64,000 nucleotides of DNA, taken from positions 1,036,548 through 1,100,547 of the forward strand of contig NZ_LR733293.1 of the NCBI RefSeq assembly GCF_902506095.1, written 5' to 3'. A program made the translations under genes and the position numbers. The notes under the pieces were generated by a model. It searched no databases and had not been told where the DNA came from. It was given only the letters and a program-made list of their open reading frames with translations. Source of the stretch: Arthrobacter sp. 9AX. GTDB taxonomy: Bacteria; Actinomycetota; Actinomycetes; Actinomycetales; Micrococcaceae. Of the stretch, positions 45,460 to 55,137 are shown one piece after another (positions within the stretch are counted from its first letter, which is position 1; every line of letters begins with the position of its first letter).

Positions 45460-47955
45460 ATGGATATGTTGTTTGACCCGTACTCTGACGGACCGTTCAA
45501 AGCCGCTCCCACCGCCGCAGCCCGCACCAAGTCGCCGTCCGAAGGCGTAGCCGCGGCCCCGGGGACGGGCGGCAGCGTCCGCGCAGACCGGGCGCCGGAA
45601 GGGCACCGGGGCCACGGCATGGACCCGGCCAAACTGCTGGAGGGGCTCAACCCCCAGCAGGAGGAAGCCGTCAAGCACACCGGTGGTGCTCTGCTCATCG
45701 TGGCCGGTGCGGGTTCGGGCAAAACCCGTGTGCTCAGCAACAGGATCGCCTACCTGATCGCCACGGGACGGGCCCATCACGGAGAAATCCTGGCGATCAC
45801 ATTCACCAACAAGGCCGCCGCCGAAATGCGCGAACGCATTGAAAAGCTCGTGGGCGGACGCGCCAAGATCATGTGGATCTCCACCTTCCACTCATCCTGC
45901 GTCCGCATCCTGCGGCAGGAAGCGGCCAACGTCGGACTGAAGTCGAACTTCTCCATCTACGACTCCGCCGATTCGCTGCGCCTGGTCACGCAGGTTTCCA
46001 AAGCCCTGGACCTGGACCCCAAGAAGTTCGCACCCAAAGCCATCCAGCACAAGATTTCGGCTCTGAAGAACGAGCTTATCGACGCCGATTCGTACGCCTC
46101 CACCGCGAACTACAACGATCCCTTCGAGCACGCGGTAGCCGACGTCTTCAAGGGCTACACCCAGCGGCTGCGCCAGGCGAACGCCATGGACTTCGATGAC
46201 CTCATCGCCGAAACCGTCTACATGTTCCGTGCGTTCCCTGCGCTCGCCGAGTCCTACCGCCGGCGGTTCCGGCATGTGCTGGTGGATGAATACCAGGACA
46301 CCAACCACGCCCAGTACGCCTTGGTCCGCGAAATCGTCGGGGAAGGTCCCGGGGCCTCGGAGCTCACGGTGGTGGGTGACTCAGACCAGTCCATCTATGC
46401 CTTCCGCGGCGCCGATATCCGCAACATCGTGGAGTTCGAAAAGGACTACCCCGAGGCACGGACCATCAAGCTGGAGCAGAACTACCGCTCCACGCAGAAC
46501 ATCCTGACCGCGGCCAACTCGGTGATCTCGCGGAACCCCAACCGCCCGGAAAAGCGGTTGTGGACCGCCGAGGGTGAAGGCCACAAGATCATCGGCTATG
46601 TGGGCGAAAACGAGCACGACGAAGCCCAGTTCATCGCCAAGGAAATCGACCGGCTTCAGGACGAGGACAACCTCCGCCCCGGCGACGTCGCCATCTTCTA
46701 CCGGACGAACGCGCAGTCCCGTTCCATTGAAGACGTCCTGGTCCGGGTGGGGCTGCCCTACAAGGTGGTGGGCGGCACGCGCTTCTACGAGCGCAAGGAG
46801 ATCAAGGACGCCCTCGCCTACCTCCGCGTCCTGGTAAACCCGGACGACGACGTCAACCTGCGCCGGGTGCTCAACGAACCAAAGCGCGGCATCGGTGACC
46901 GCGCCGAGGGCGCCGTAGCCGCGCTGGCCGAGCGCGAACGAACGTCGTTCATGGCCGCCGCCCGCCGCGCCGAGCAGGCGCCGGGCATGGCCACCCGGTC
47001 CGTGAACGCGGTGCTCGGGTTCGTGAAGCTGCTCGATGACTTGGCCGAAGTGGCCGCGGGTTCGGGGGCGGCGGCGGCACTGGAAGCCGTCCTGGAGCAG
47101 ACCGGCTACCTGGCCGGGCTGCGCGCCAGCACCGATCCGCAGGATGAGTCCCGGGTGGAAAACCTGGCGGAACTCGTCGCCGTCGTCCGTGAGTACGAAC
47201 AGGAGAACCCGGAGGGGTCACTGGAAGCCTTCCTGGAGCAGGTGTCCCTCGTGGCTGATGCCGACCAGATTCCCGATGCCCCCGGCGCAGATATCGATGC
47301 CGCCGTGGCCGAGGCGAAAAGGCTGGGCGTGGTCACCCTGATGACGCTGCACACCGCCAAGGGACTCGAATTCCCGGTGGTGTTCCTGACCGGCATGGAA
47401 CACGGACTGTTCCCCCACCAGCGTTCAGCCACGGATCCCAAGGAACTGGCGGAAGAACGCCGGCTTGCCTACGTTGGGCTCACCCGCGCCCGCAAGCGCC
47501 TCTATGTCACCCGTTCCGAGGTCCGCAGCATGTGGGGGCAGAGCCAGTACAACCCGGCCAGCCAGTTCCTGGAGGAAATTCCCGCTGAGCTCCTCGAATG
47601 GAAGCGTGAAGGAACCAGCAGGCAGGCCGGCGGCTGGGGCGGCGGCGGGTCCATCAGTTCGGGCCGCTACAGCGGATCCTTCTGGGGCGCAGGGACCTCA
47701 CGCGGTGCTGCCGCCGATCCTTCGGCCGGTTTCAACGCCGACGTCCCCGCTGCCATCGCCCGCAACCGGGTTCAGCCGCAGAAGGAAATCGTCGCCGTCA
47801 GCGTGGGGGACAAGGTCAACCACACCAGTTTCGGCAATGGAACAGTCCTGGCGCTCGAAGGAGCAGGGGACAAGACCGTGGCGAAGGTGAAGTTCGACGT
47901 CGGCGAAAAGCGGCTGCTGCTGCGGTACGCGCCGCTCACCAAACTCGACGCCTGA
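45460..47955 (+). CDS. pcrA: ATP-dependent DNA helicase PcrA/UvrD
   Basis: An 831-residue superfamily 1A 3'-5' helicase for nucleotide excision repair and removal of proteins from DNA. Motifs: Walker A IVAGAGSGKTRVLSNR, GEILAITFTNKAAAEM, DEYQDTN, VVGDSDQSIYAFRGAD, LEQNYRST, TLHTAKGLEFPVVFL, RRLAYVGLTRARKRL. The C-terminus has the RNA-polymerase-binding Tudor-like domain (VGDKVNHTSFGNGTVL). The first 55 residues are a disordered extension common in Arthrobacter PcrA. Confidence 0.97.
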   Translation: MDMLFDPYSDGPFKAAPTAAARTKSPSEGVAAAPGTGGSVRADRAPEGHRGHGMDPAKLLEGLNPQQEEAVKHTGGALLIVAGAGSGKTRVLSNRIAYLIATGRAHHGEILAITFTNKAAAEMRERIEKLVGGRAKIMWISTFHSSCVRILRQEAANVGLKSNFSIYDSADSLRLVTQVSKALDLDPKKFAPKAIQHKISALKNELIDADSYASTANYNDPFEHAVADVFKGYTQRLRQANAMDFDDLIAETVYMFRAFPALAESYRRRFRHVLVDEYQDTNHAQYALVREIVGEGPGASELTVVGDSDQSIYAFRGADIRNIVEFEKDYPEARTIKLEQNYRSTQNILTAANSVISRNPNRPEKRLWTAEGEGHKIIGYVGENEHDEAQFIAKEIDRLQDEDNLRPGDVAIFYRTNAQSRSIEDVLVRVGLPYKVVGGTRFYERKEIKDALAYLRVLVNPDDDVNLRRVLNEPKRGIGDRAEGAVAALAERERTSFMAAARRAEQAPGMATRSVNAVLGFVKLLDDLAEVAAGSGAAAALEAVLEQTGYLAGLRASTDPQDESRVENLAELVAVVREYEQENPEGSLEAFLEQVSLVADADQIPDAPGADIDAAVAEAKRLGVVTLMTLHTAKGLEFPVVFLTGMEHGLFPHQRSATDPKELAEERRLAYVGLTRARKRLYVTRSEVRSMWGQSQYNPASQFLEEIPAELLEWKREGTSRQAGGWGGGGSISSGRYSGSFWGAGTSRGAAADPSAGFNADVPAAIARNRVQPQKEIVAVSVGDKVNHTSFGNGTVLALEGAGDKTVAKVKFDVGEKRLLLRYAPLTKLDA

Positions 47956-48077
47956 GGGAGCCGCGGACAACGGTCCTTGTCCGCTCCCGCCGGCTGTCAT
48001 ACAGTTCAGGAACGCGCAGGCAGCCCCGGGCTTGGTGGGGTTCCAGCGGACCAGTACGGCAGATTCGGGGCACTTCC

Positions 48078-49358
48078 GTGAAAATTCTGTTCGCCAGCCA
48101 GGCAATCGACGGCCACTTCAACCCCATGACCGGTGTGGCAATGGAACTCAAGGAACGCGGCCATGATGTCCGCTGGTACACCGGCCGGGTCCTTGCAGGC
48201 AAGCTTGGCGAACTCGGGATACCGCTCTTTCCGTTCAAGCGCGCCATCGAGCACCGTGCGGACAACCTCACGGAGCTGTACCCGGAACGGGCCAGGCTGA
48301 AAGGGCCGCGGGCCATCGGCTTCGACGGAGAGAAAATCTTCGCCAGCAACATCAGCAGCTTCTTCGAGGACATCCGCGAACTGGACCACGATTTTCCCTT
48401 CGATGTCCTGGTGGCGGACAGTTCCATGTTCATCCACCGGCTCGTCGCCCACCTGTTGGGAAAGCGGGTGGTGGGCTTTGTGGTGATTCCGAACATGGAA
48501 AGCGATCCCCTGGTGCCCCCGCTCTTTTTCGGCTTCAGCCCGGCACGCAACCCGGGGGAAAAGGCCCTGCAGGCAGTGGCCGGGCTCCTCTCGGACAAGG
48601 TCATCCTCCGCGCCGCCAGCCAAAGTTACCGGCGGCAGCACAGGTTCTACGGCCAGGAGATGCCCAAAGGGGGCCGGCTCACCGACGAACCCTACCGGTG
48701 TTCGGACGCCGTCATCCAGACCGGCAGCAGGTCTTTGGATTTCCCGCGGCGGAACGACAACCCCAAAGTCCACTACGTGGGGGCGCTCCTGCCTTATCGG
48801 CCCCCGGGAACAGCCGTCCCGGAGATCCGGCCGGAAGGTTTCGCCCGAACGGTTGTGGTCACCCAGGGCACGGTGGACAACCTGGACCAGGACAAGCTCA
48901 TCATCCCCGCCTTGGAAGCCCTGAAGGACACGGACACCCTGGTGATGGTGGCCACCGCTGGCCGCGGAACGGCAGAGCTGCGGGAACGGTATCCGCAGCC
49001 GAACATCCGGATCCACGACTACATCGACTTCGAAGCCGTCTTCGACTTCACCGACGTCTTTGTCACCAACGGCGGATTCGGCGGCGTCCAGCTTGCACTG
49101 TCCAAGGGAGTCCCGCTGGTGGTGTCCGGGATCAACGAAGGAAAGAACGATGTCAACGCCAGGGTTGAGTATGCCGGCGCAGGCATCAACCTAAAGACGG
49201 ACCGCCCCTCCGCGGCAGGCATCGGCAAGGCCGTGAACGCCATCCTGGCCCATCCGGAATGGAAGCACCGGGCACAGCAGATGGCCCAGGACTTCGGCTC
49301 CCAGAACCCCGCTGAAGCTGCAGCCAAAGTGGTGGAAGGTGTCCTGAGCAACAGCTAG
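48078..49358 (+). CDS. Glycosyltransferase, GT1/MGT type
   Basis: A 426-residue GT-B glycosyltransferase of the macrolide/UDP-glucuronosyl family. The acceptor domain begins MKILFASQAIDGHFNPMTG. The donor domain includes VTQGTVDNLDQDKLIIPALE and VTNGGFGGVQLALSKGVPLVV, the nucleotide-sugar-binding region. The substrate may be a small molecule or antibiotic, or a lipid; unknown. No biosynthetic cluster adjoins it. Start GTG at 48078. Confidence 0.9.
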   Translation: MKILFASQAIDGHFNPMTGVAMELKERGHDVRWYTGRVLAGKLGELGIPLFPFKRAIEHRADNLTELYPERARLKGPRAIGFDGEKIFASNISSFFEDIRELDHDFPFDVLVADSSMFIHRLVAHLLGKRVVGFVVIPNMESDPLVPPLFFGFSPARNPGEKALQAVAGLLSDKVILRAASQSYRRQHRFYGQEMPKGGRLTDEPYRCSDAVIQTGSRSLDFPRRNDNPKVHYVGALLPYRPPGTAVPEIRPEGFARTVVVTQGTVDNLDQDKLIIPALEALKDTDTLVMVATAGRGTAELRERYPQPNIRIHDYIDFEAVFDFTDVFVTNGGFGGVQLALSKGVPLVVSGINEGKNDVNARVEYAGAGINLKTDRPSAAGIGKAVNAILAHPEWKHRAQQMAQDFGSQNPAEAAAKVVEGVLSNS

Positions 49359-49385
49359 GAAGCGGCAATACAGCATAATGGGGCC

Positions 49386-50084
49386 ATGCGACGGACTGTT
49401 CTGGGGATCTTCGCCGCCCTGATCCTGACGGCGGGCACGGCCTGCACCATCACCACCCAGGATCCCGGCTACGTGCCGCCGCCACCGCTGCCGCCCCTCG
49501 AACAGCTGGAACAGGCCCCACTGGTGGATCCAAAAGGCTTCTCCAACGCTGACGGCGCCATCTCGTTCATCACTGAAGACCACAGCGTTGCCTGTTCGCT
49601 GACGGCGGCCAAGGGGGAACACGTCAACCTGCCTTATGAGCAGAACAACTTCGGTGACACCGCCAACAACAAGCTCGCAACAGTTCCGGTGGCGCACTGT
49701 GAACTGGCCACGTACCCGCAGCCCAAAGACGAGGACGCCAAGGACGACTGCGCGGGAACCAACCTCGGCTATCTGGGCGGCGTTGCCCTGCTGACCCCGG
49801 ACAGCGCCCGGTACGGCGAATGCCGATCCGGCGTCACACAAATGGAAGCAACGTACGGCCCCCAAGGAAGCAAGGCGGGCCCGATGGCCCAGCTGCAGGT
49901 ACTGGGGGAGGGGCAGAACCTCGAAGGGAACGGGCTGCGCTGCTCGGCCTACAACGGCGGAGTGGCGTGCGGAAACGTCTCTGCCGGCGTCGGATTTTTC
50001 GTTTCCCCGGAGCGTTACGAACTGATCTCAAAGCCGCAGGACAGTGCCTCACCGGCGCCGGCAGGGGCCTCAAAAACCCCGTAA
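49386..50084 (+). CDS. Putative secreted lipoprotein, unknown function
   Basis: A 232-residue exported protein. The signal is a basic start (MRRTVLG), hydrophobic core FAALILTAG and TAC, so the cysteine near residue 20 is a probable lipidation site, although the -3 position is not Leu. The mature part has a proline-rich segment (PPPPLPPLEQ) and at least five cysteines (SVACSL, AHCEL, DDCAG, GECRSG, LRCSA/GVACG), suggesting disulfides. ATG at 49386. The family is not recognised. Confidence 0.75.
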   Translation: MRRTVLGIFAALILTAGTACTITTQDPGYVPPPPLPPLEQLEQAPLVDPKGFSNADGAISFITEDHSVACSLTAAKGEHVNLPYEQNNFGDTANNKLATVPVAHCELATYPQPKDEDAKDDCAGTNLGYLGGVALLTPDSARYGECRSGVTQMEATYGPQGSKAGPMAQLQVLGEGQNLEGNGLRCSAYNGGVACGNVSAGVGFFVSPERYELISKPQDSASPAPAGASKTP

Positions 50085-50097
50085 TTCCGCGGTTTTT
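50072..50097 (+). terminator. Terminator overlapping the lipoprotein stop codon
   Basis: AAAAACC (50072-50078) and GGTTTTT (50091-50097) form a stem extended inward by a further pair or two. The last codons and stop lie within it and its T-run is part of the 3' arm. Confidence 0.55.
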
Positions 50098-50306
50098 CTA
50101 CGCTCCATAGAATAGTGTCCTTACTCACATAAGCGGTAGTCTGGGACGGGCCGGTCCCATCAAAGGACTAGAGTTCCCAGTGGAGCATTACGCCGCGTGG
50201 CTCGTTTCCAACAGGCCGCCGGTGCGTGCAATTCCGCAGCCCGGTCATCGTCTTCGATGGTGTCCGACTGTACAGAAACTACTTCGACGTAGAAGGACAC
50301 TAAACC

Positions 50307-51476
50307 GTGGACCTGTTTGAATACCAGGCGCGCGATATGTTCGAGGCGCACGGTGTACCCGTGCTTGCCGGCATCGTGGCGCACACCCCAGAAGAAGCAA
50401 AGGCAGCCGCCGAGAAGATCGGCGGCGTAACTGTCGTCAAAGCACAGGTCAAGGTTGGCGGCCGCGGCAAGGCCGGCGGCGTCAAGGTCGCCAAATCCGC
50501 GGACGAGGCACTTGAGTACGCCAACAACATCCTGGGCATGGACATCAAGGGCCACACCGTCAAAAAGGTGATGATTGCCCAGGGTGCGGATATCGCCGAG
50601 GAATACTACTTCTCCGTCCTGCTGGACCGGGCCAACCGCAACTACCTGGCCATGTGCTCGGTTGAGGGCGGCATGGAAATCGAACAGCTCGCCGTCGAAC
50701 GCCCCGAGGCCCTGGCCAAGGTTGCCATTGACCCCGCCGTAGGCATCGACCAGGCCAAGGCCGACGAAATCGTCGCAGCCGCGGGCTTCGCTGAGGAACT
50801 CCGCGGCAAAGTGGCCGACGTGATCCTCAAGCTCTGGGACGTCTTCAAGAAGGAAGACGCCACCCTCGTGGAGGTCAACCCGCTCGTCAAGACCGGCGCC
50901 GGCGAGATCATGGCCCTGGACGGCAAGGTCTCCCTCGACGAGAACGCCGACTTCCGCCACCCCAAGCACGCCCTCCTCGAGGACAAGGACGCAGCTGACC
51001 CGCTTGAGGCCAAGGCAAAGGCGCAGGACCTCAACTACGTCAAGCTGGACGGCGAAGTGGGCATCATCGGCAACGGTGCAGGCCTGGTGATGTCCACCCT
51101 GGACGTCGTTGCCTACGCCGGCGAGAACCACGGCAACGTCAAGCCCGCCAACTTCCTGGACATCGGCGGCGGCGCCTCGGCCGAGGTCATGGCCGCGGGC
51201 CTGGACGTCATCCTGGGCGACGAGCAGGTCAAGTCCGTCTTCGTCAACGTCTTCGGTGGCATCACCGCCTGCGACGCCGTCGCCAAGGGCATCGTCGGCG
51301 CATTGGCCGAACTCGGCCATACCGCCAACAAGCCGCTGGTGGTCCGGCTCGACGGCAACAACGTCGAAGAAGGCCGCCGCATCCTGAACGAGGCCAACCA
51401 CCCGCTGGTTACCCTGGCCGCCACCATGGACGAGGGCGCCGACAAGGCCGCCGAGCTCGCCAACGCAGCGAAGTAA
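50307..51476 (+). CDS. sucC: Succinate-CoA ligase, beta subunit
   Basis: A 389-residue beta subunit. With SucD it interconverts succinyl-CoA and succinate with ATP/ADP formation in the TCA cycle. It begins [20 protein letters not shown]. The ATP-grasp domain has [20 protein letters not shown], and the C-terminal domain has [19 protein letters not shown] and [21 protein letters not shown] start behind AGAAGGA. The 222-bp leader holds the previous gene's terminator at its left end; I see nothing else definite in it. sucD follows after 12 bp. Confidence 0.97.
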   Translation: MDLFEYQARDMFEAHGVPVLAGIVAHTPEEAKAAAEKIGGVTVVKAQVKVGGRGKAGGVKVAKSADEALEYANNILGMDIKGHTVKKVMIAQGADIAEEYYFSVLLDRANRNYLAMCSVEGGMEIEQLAVERPEALAKVAIDPAVGIDQAKADEIVAAAGFAEELRGKVADVILKLWDVFKKEDATLVEVNPLVKTGAGEIMALDGKVSLDENADFRHPKHALLEDKDAADPLEAKAKAQDLNYVKLDGEVGIIGNGAGLVMSTLDVVAYAGENHGNVKPANFLDIGGGASAEVMAAGLDVILGDEQVKSVFVNVFGGITACDAVAKGIVGALAELGHTANKPLVVRLDGNNVEEGRRILNEANHPLVTLAATMDEGADKAAELANAAK

Positions 51477-51488
51477 AGGGACGCGACA

Positions 51489-52391
51489 ATGTCTATCTAC
51501 CTCAACAAAGACTCCAAGGTCATCGTCCAGGGCATCACCGGCGGCGAAGGCACCAAGCACACTGCCCTGATGCTGAAGGCCGGCACCAACATCGTGGGCG
51601 GCGTCAACGCCCGCAAGGCCGGCACCACCGTCCTGCACGGCGACAACGAAATCAACGTCTACGGCACCGTCAAGGAAGCCATCGCGGAAACCGGCGCTGA
51701 CGTTTCCATCGTCTTCGTGCCGCCGGCATTCACCAAGAACGCTGTTGTTGAAGCCATCGAAGCCGGCATCGGCCTCGTTGTGGTCATCACCGAAGGCGTG
51801 CCGGTCCAGGACTCCGCAGAGTTCTGGGCACTGGCGCAGTCCAAGCTGGACGCCGACGGCAACCAGGTCACCCGCATCATCGGCCCGAACTGCCCCGGCA
51901 TCATCACCCCGGGCGAGGCCCTGGTGGGCATCACCCCGGCCAACATCACGGGCAAGGGCCCCATCGGCCTGGTCTCCAAGTCAGGCACCCTGACCTACCA
52001 GATGATGTACGAACTGCGCGACCTCGGTTTCTCCACCGCCATCGGCATCGGCGGCGACCCCATCATCGGCACCACCCACATCGACGCCCTGGCCGCGTTC
52101 GAGGCTGACCCCGAGACCAAGGCGATCGTCATGATCGGCGAAATCGGCGGCGACGCCGAAGAACGCGCAGCCGACTTCATCAAGGCCAACGTCACCAAGC
52201 CGGTTGTTGGCTACGTGGCAGGCTTCACGGCACCCGAAGGCAAGACCATGGGCCACGCCGGCGCCATCGTCTCCGGTTCGGCCGGTACCGCCCAGGCCAA
52301 GAAGGAAGCCCTCGAGGCTGCAGGCGTGAAGGTCGGCAAGACGCCGTCCGAGACCGCCAAGCTGCTGCGCGAAGTTTTCGCAGCGCTCTAG
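51489..52391 (+). CDS. sucD: Succinate-CoA ligase, alpha subunit
   Basis: A 300-residue alpha subunit partner of SucC. The CoA-binding Rossmann part begins [32 protein letters not shown] and [14 protein letters not shown] follow. The phosphorylated histidine is in [16 protein letters not shown]. It starts 12 bp after sucC with AAAGGGA before the ATG, and two hairpins follow the stop. Confidence 0.97.
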   Translation: MSIYLNKDSKVIVQGITGGEGTKHTALMLKAGTNIVGGVNARKAGTTVLHGDNEINVYGTVKEAIAETGADVSIVFVPPAFTKNAVVEAIEAGIGLVVVITEGVPVQDSAEFWALAQSKLDADGNQVTRIIGPNCPGIITPGEALVGITPANITGKGPIGLVSKSGTLTYQMMYELRDLGFSTAIGIGGDPIIGTTHIDALAAFEADPETKAIVMIGEIGGDAEERAADFIKANVTKPVVGYVAGFTAPEGKTMGHAGAIVSGSAGTAQAKKEALEAAGVKVGKTPSETAKLLREVFAAL

Positions 52392-52398
52392 GCACCTA

Positions 52399-52458
52399 AC
52401 GCGGGGTCACTTACCGCCCGTTCCAGCCACTGGGATGGGCGCGGAGTGACCCCGCGTT
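52399..52458 (+). terminator. Long hairpin directly after sucD
   Basis: AACGCGGGGTCACT (52399-52412) and AGTGACCCCGCGTT (52445-52458) are exact complements. The interior pairs further (GCCCGTTCCAG with CTGGGATGGGC). GCTGTTT follows. Confidence 0.75.
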
Positions 52459-52471
52459 GCTGTTTAACGTT

Positions 52472-52530
52472 CGACGGCGGGTGGTTCCCTTTTTGGAAAG
52501 GGGACCACCCGCCGTCGTACTTTTATTTTT
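52472..52530 (+). terminator. Strong intrinsic terminator, second after sucCD
   Basis: An 18-bp stem (52472-52489 with 52500-52517, one G-T wobble) around TTTTTGGAAA, followed by the T-rich run TACTTTTATTTTT. This is the best rho-independent terminator in the window. It ends next to the stop of the convergent SRPBCC gene. Confidence 0.92.
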
Positions 52531-52531
52531 C

Positions 52532-53014
52532 CTAGACCTTGGCGCCGCTCAGCAGCTCGTCCAGCCGTTCGTAGCCTTCGGACATGCCGCCCTCCATACC
52601 GGACTGCGCCATGCCGTCCCGCGCCTCCTGGCTGGGGTAGACAGAGTGGCCCTTGATCCGGGTCCGCCCGTTGCCCAGGTCCTCAAAGGTCATGAACTCC
52701 AGGCTGACCACATCCGGGTACCCGCCGAATTCGAAGGTCTGGATGGCGAACTCATTTTCGCGGACCGTGTGGAAGATACCCTTGAATTCGTAGGCCACCC
52801 CCTCGGGTCCGGTGTGCAGGTAGCTGTAGCTGCCGCCGGTGCGGAAATCGTAGTGGTCGATGTCCATCGTGTAGCCCCGCGGGCCCAGCCACTGGACGAT
52901 CAGGTCCGGTTCCTTGTGTGCACGGAACACGTCGGCTACCGGAAAATCGAACTCGCGCTCGTAGTCGATGAAGGGGACACCCTCGGGAACGCTGAGTTTC
53001 AGGGAATTGCTCAT
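52532..53014 (-). CDS. SRPBCC/AHSA1-family protein
   Basis: A 160-residue START-like (AHSA1) protein. REFDFPVADVFRAHKEPDLIVQWLGPRG and YLHTGPEGVAYEFKGIFHTV are typical. Such proteins bind hydrophobic ligands or act as stress-related factors; function unknown. The ATG at 53014 has AAGGAG upstream, and it follows an ArsR gene with a 16-bp gap, the usual ArsR-AHSA1 operon. Confidence 0.88.
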   Translation of the reverse strand: MSNSLKLSVPEGVPFIDYEREFDFPVADVFRAHKEPDLIVQWLGPRGYTMDIDHYDFRTGGSYSYLHTGPEGVAYEFKGIFHTVRENEFAIQTFEFGGYPDVVSLEFMTFEDLGNGRTRIKGHSVYPSQEARDGMAQSGMEGGMSEGYERLDELLSGAKV

Positions 53015-53030
53015 GTTGACTCCTTGGAAA

Positions 53031-53372
53031 TTAGTCGCCGCCGGCGGCAGCGTTTGATCGGAGCACGGCGTCCAGGCTGCGGTACTGCCCTTCGCGGACC
53101 AGCCTGTACTGGTCGATCCAGGCGGTAAGCGCCTCAAGCCGCGCGGGATTCAGGTGTACGGGCCGGCGCTGGGCATCCCTGGTCCGGGTGACCAGCTCCG
53201 CCTGCTCAAGTACCTGAATGTGCTTCGAGACCCCCTGCTTGGAAATCTCGAACGGTTCCGCCAATTCATTCACAGTGGCCGGGCCCCGGCTGAGCCGGGC
53301 GATGATGCTCCGCCGCACGGGGTCGGCCAGGGCCATAAAAGCCGAGTCCAATGCCGCGCTTTCGGAGCTCAT
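53031..53372 (-). CDS. ArsR-family transcriptional regulator
   Basis: A 113-residue winged-helix regulator: FMALADPVRRSIIARLSRGP, the HTH PFEISKQGVSKHIQVLEQAELV, and the wing TRDAQRRPVHLNPARLEALT. No metal-binding CVC motif is present, so it is of the non-metal type paired with AHSA1 proteins. It probably autoregulates this two-gene operon. Confidence 0.93.
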   Translation of the reverse strand: MSSESAALDSAFMALADPVRRSIIARLSRGPATVNELAEPFEISKQGVSKHIQVLEQAELVTRTRDAQRRPVHLNPARLEALTAWIDQYRLVREGQYRSLDAVLRSNAAAGGD

Positions 53373-53465
53373 CAGGGGCCCTTTCAGTAATCAACCTTTT
53401 TGTTTATCAACCCATCGGTTGTTTAACGATACGACTGCCGCCGGGCGGATTCAAGCCTTTTCCCC

Positions 53466-53507
53466 TTGTCGTCTATTCCTGCAGTTTGTTAGTATGTCAG
53501 TACAAAC
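53466..53507 (+). promoter_or_regulatory. Promoter with operator before the tautomerase gene (same core as at iolC)
   Basis: TTGTCG (53466-53471), an 18-base spacer and TAGTAT (53490-53495) form a possible promoter. GTTTGT-N12-ACAAAC (53484-53507) is an inverted repeat covering the -10. The 17-base core AGTATGTCAGTACAAAC recurs exactly at 53974-53990 before iolC. A repressor bound here would block polymerase. Confidence 0.7.
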
Positions 53508-53526
53508 TTACGCTTAGGAGAACAGC

Positions 53527-53931
53527 ATGCCGCTTGTGCGCATTGATGTCAATGAAGGGCGCAGCCGGGACGAGCTGCAGTTGCTCAGCCGGGGAATCCA
53601 CGACGCCATCCTGGCCGAGTACGCCATTCCCGAACGGGACTACTTCCATATCCTCACCGAACACCCGGCGGGGCAGATTTTCGCCCAGGATGCAGGCCTT
53701 GGCTTTGAGCGGACCCGCGGAGTGGTGATGATCCAGATTTTTACCCAAGGTGGCCGTTCCCAGGAGGCCAAGCAGCGGCTGTTCGCGGCGGTGGCCGGGA
53801 AGTTGTCCGAGGTGGGCGTCGCCGGAGAGGACGTATTTATTGGCTATGCGGAAAACACGGCCGGCGATTGGTCCTTCGGTTTTGGCCGGGCGCAGTATGT
53901 CACCGGCGAGCTGGCTGTGCCGAAGAAGTAG
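53527..53931 (+). CDS. Tautomerase family protein
   Basis: A 134-residue tautomerase-superfamily enzyme. The catalytic N-terminal proline follows Met1 (MPLVRIDVNEG). The rest is of the longer two-unit type (YFHILTEHPAGQIF, RGVVMIQIFTQGGRS, DVFIGYAENTAGDWSFGFG). It probably catalyses keto-enol tautomerisation of a small carbonyl compound. The shared operator with the iol operon suggests a part in inositol or related cyclitol metabolism; that is inference. ATG at 53527 with AGGAG upstream. Confidence 0.88.
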   Translation: MPLVRIDVNEGRSRDELQLLSRGIHDAILAEYAIPERDYFHILTEHPAGQIFAQDAGLGFERTRGVVMIQIFTQGGRSQEAKQRLFAAVAGKLSEVGVAGEDVFIGYAENTAGDWSFGFGRAQYVTGELAVPKK

Positions 53932-53966
53932 CCCCCGTGGGGCGTGGATTAGCGCGCGATAACAAT

Positions 53967-54021
53967 AGTTGTAAGTATGTCAGTACAAACCTTTGACAGG
54001 ACATTCGATCTAGGGCAAAGT
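53967..54021 (+). promoter_or_regulatory. iol operon promoter and operator
   Basis: Operator TTGTA-N10-TACAA (53969-53988) contains the same 17-base core as the tautomerase operator. Next to it is TTGACA (53993-53998), a 17-base spacer and CAAAGT (54016-54021). Transcription would start near 54028, about 80 bases before the iolC GTG. Confidence 0.72.
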
Positions 54022-54108
54022 AGTCCCAGTGGCGTACGCCACGGTTGCGAGTCCAGGCTCCGTCCACTAGAGGTTTTGAGTTCCACACCAGAAAGGTCCA
54101 CGATTACC

Positions 54109-55137
54109 GTGACCCACGAGCTTCTCACCATCGGGCGCATCAGCGTTGATATCTACCCGAACGACATCGGGGTGGACCTGGAGGATGTCACGTCCTTTGG
54201 CAAGTACCTTGGTGGTTCCCCGTCCAACGTCGCTGTTGCCGCCGCCCGCCACGGCCGCCGGACGGGAGTTATCACCCGCACCGGGGACGACGCCTTTGGC
54301 AAGTACCTGCACCGCGAACTGCACAAGTTCAACGTTGATGACTCCTTTGTCACTCCGGTGCAGGAATGGCCCACAGCGGTGACGTTCTGCGCGATCAAGC
54401 CGGCGACGGACGAGTTCCCCCTGTATTTCTACGGCCGGTTCCCCACTGCGCCGGACCTCCAGATCAAGGCCGGGGAACTGGACCTGGAGGCCATCCGGGA
54501 CGCGCGGATCTTCTGGTCCACCGTGACCGGCCTGTGCCAGGAGCCCAGCCGCAGCGCACACATCGCAGCGCACGAGGCGCGTCCCCGGACCGGCCTGGCC
54601 GAGGGGCAGTTCACCATCCTGGACCTGGATTACAGGCCCATGTTCTGGGCTTCGGAAGCGGAAGCGCGTGCGGAGGTGGCCAAGGTCCTCCCGTACGTCA
54701 CCGTTGCCATTGGCAATGACAAGGAATGCGCGGTCGCCGTGGGGGAGGGGACTCCGGATGAGCAGGCAGACCGCTTGCTGGCTGCCGGTGTGGAGATCGC
54801 CGTGGTCAAGCTCGGTCCCGAGGGTGTGATGGCGAAGACCCGCACGCAGCGTGTCGTCTCCGCACCCGTCCCGGTGGAAACCCTGAACGGCCTGGGCGCC
54901 GGTGACTCGTTCGGCGGGGCGTTCGTGCATGGGCTGCTGTCCGGCTGGCCGTTGTCCGAGGTCCTGGATTTCGCGAATGCCGCGGGTGCGATCGTCGCCT
55001 CGCGCCTGTCCTGCGCTGATGCGATGCCGACGCCGGGCGAGGTCACCTCGCTGCTGGCCGAACGCGGCCGTCCGGTTCCCGGGGCCGGTGTTTCCGGTAC
55101 CGCGCCGCAGCTTGCCACCGAAGGAGCAGCACTGTGA
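54109..55137 (+). CDS. iolC: 5-dehydro-2-deoxygluconokinase
   Basis: A 342-residue PfkB-family sugar kinase that phosphorylates 5-dehydro-2-deoxygluconate in myo-inositol catabolism. The N-terminus is ELLTIGRISVDIYPNDIGVD, and SFGKYLGGSPSNVAVAAARHG and the C-terminal anion hole and catalytic Asp GLGAGDSFGGAFVHGLL are as expected. The GTG at 54109 starts the conserved sequence; the open frame before it is promoter and leader. First gene of the iol operon; its stop overlaps the next start by four bases. Confidence 0.93.
   Translation: MTHELLTIGRISVDIYPNDIGVDLEDVTSFGKYLGGSPSNVAVAAARHGRRTGVITRTGDDAFGKYLHRELHKFNVDDSFVTPVQEWPTAVTFCAIKPATDEFPLYFYGRFPTAPDLQIKAGELDLEAIRDARIFWSTVTGLCQEPSRSAHIAAHEARPRTGLAEGQFTILDLDYRPMFWASEAEARAEVAKVLPYVTVAIGNDKECAVAVGEGTPDEQADRLLAAGVEIAVVKLGPEGVMAKTRTQRVVSAPVPVETLNGLGAGDSFGGAFVHGLLSGWPLSEVLDFANAAGAIVASRLSCADAMPTPGEVTSLLAERGRPVPGAGVSGTAPQLATEGAAL

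Noticed and set aside
48078..49358. Glycosyltransferase as part of a natural-product cluster
   Set aside because: Its neighbours are pcrA, a lipoprotein and sucCD; no biosynthetic genes adjoin it.
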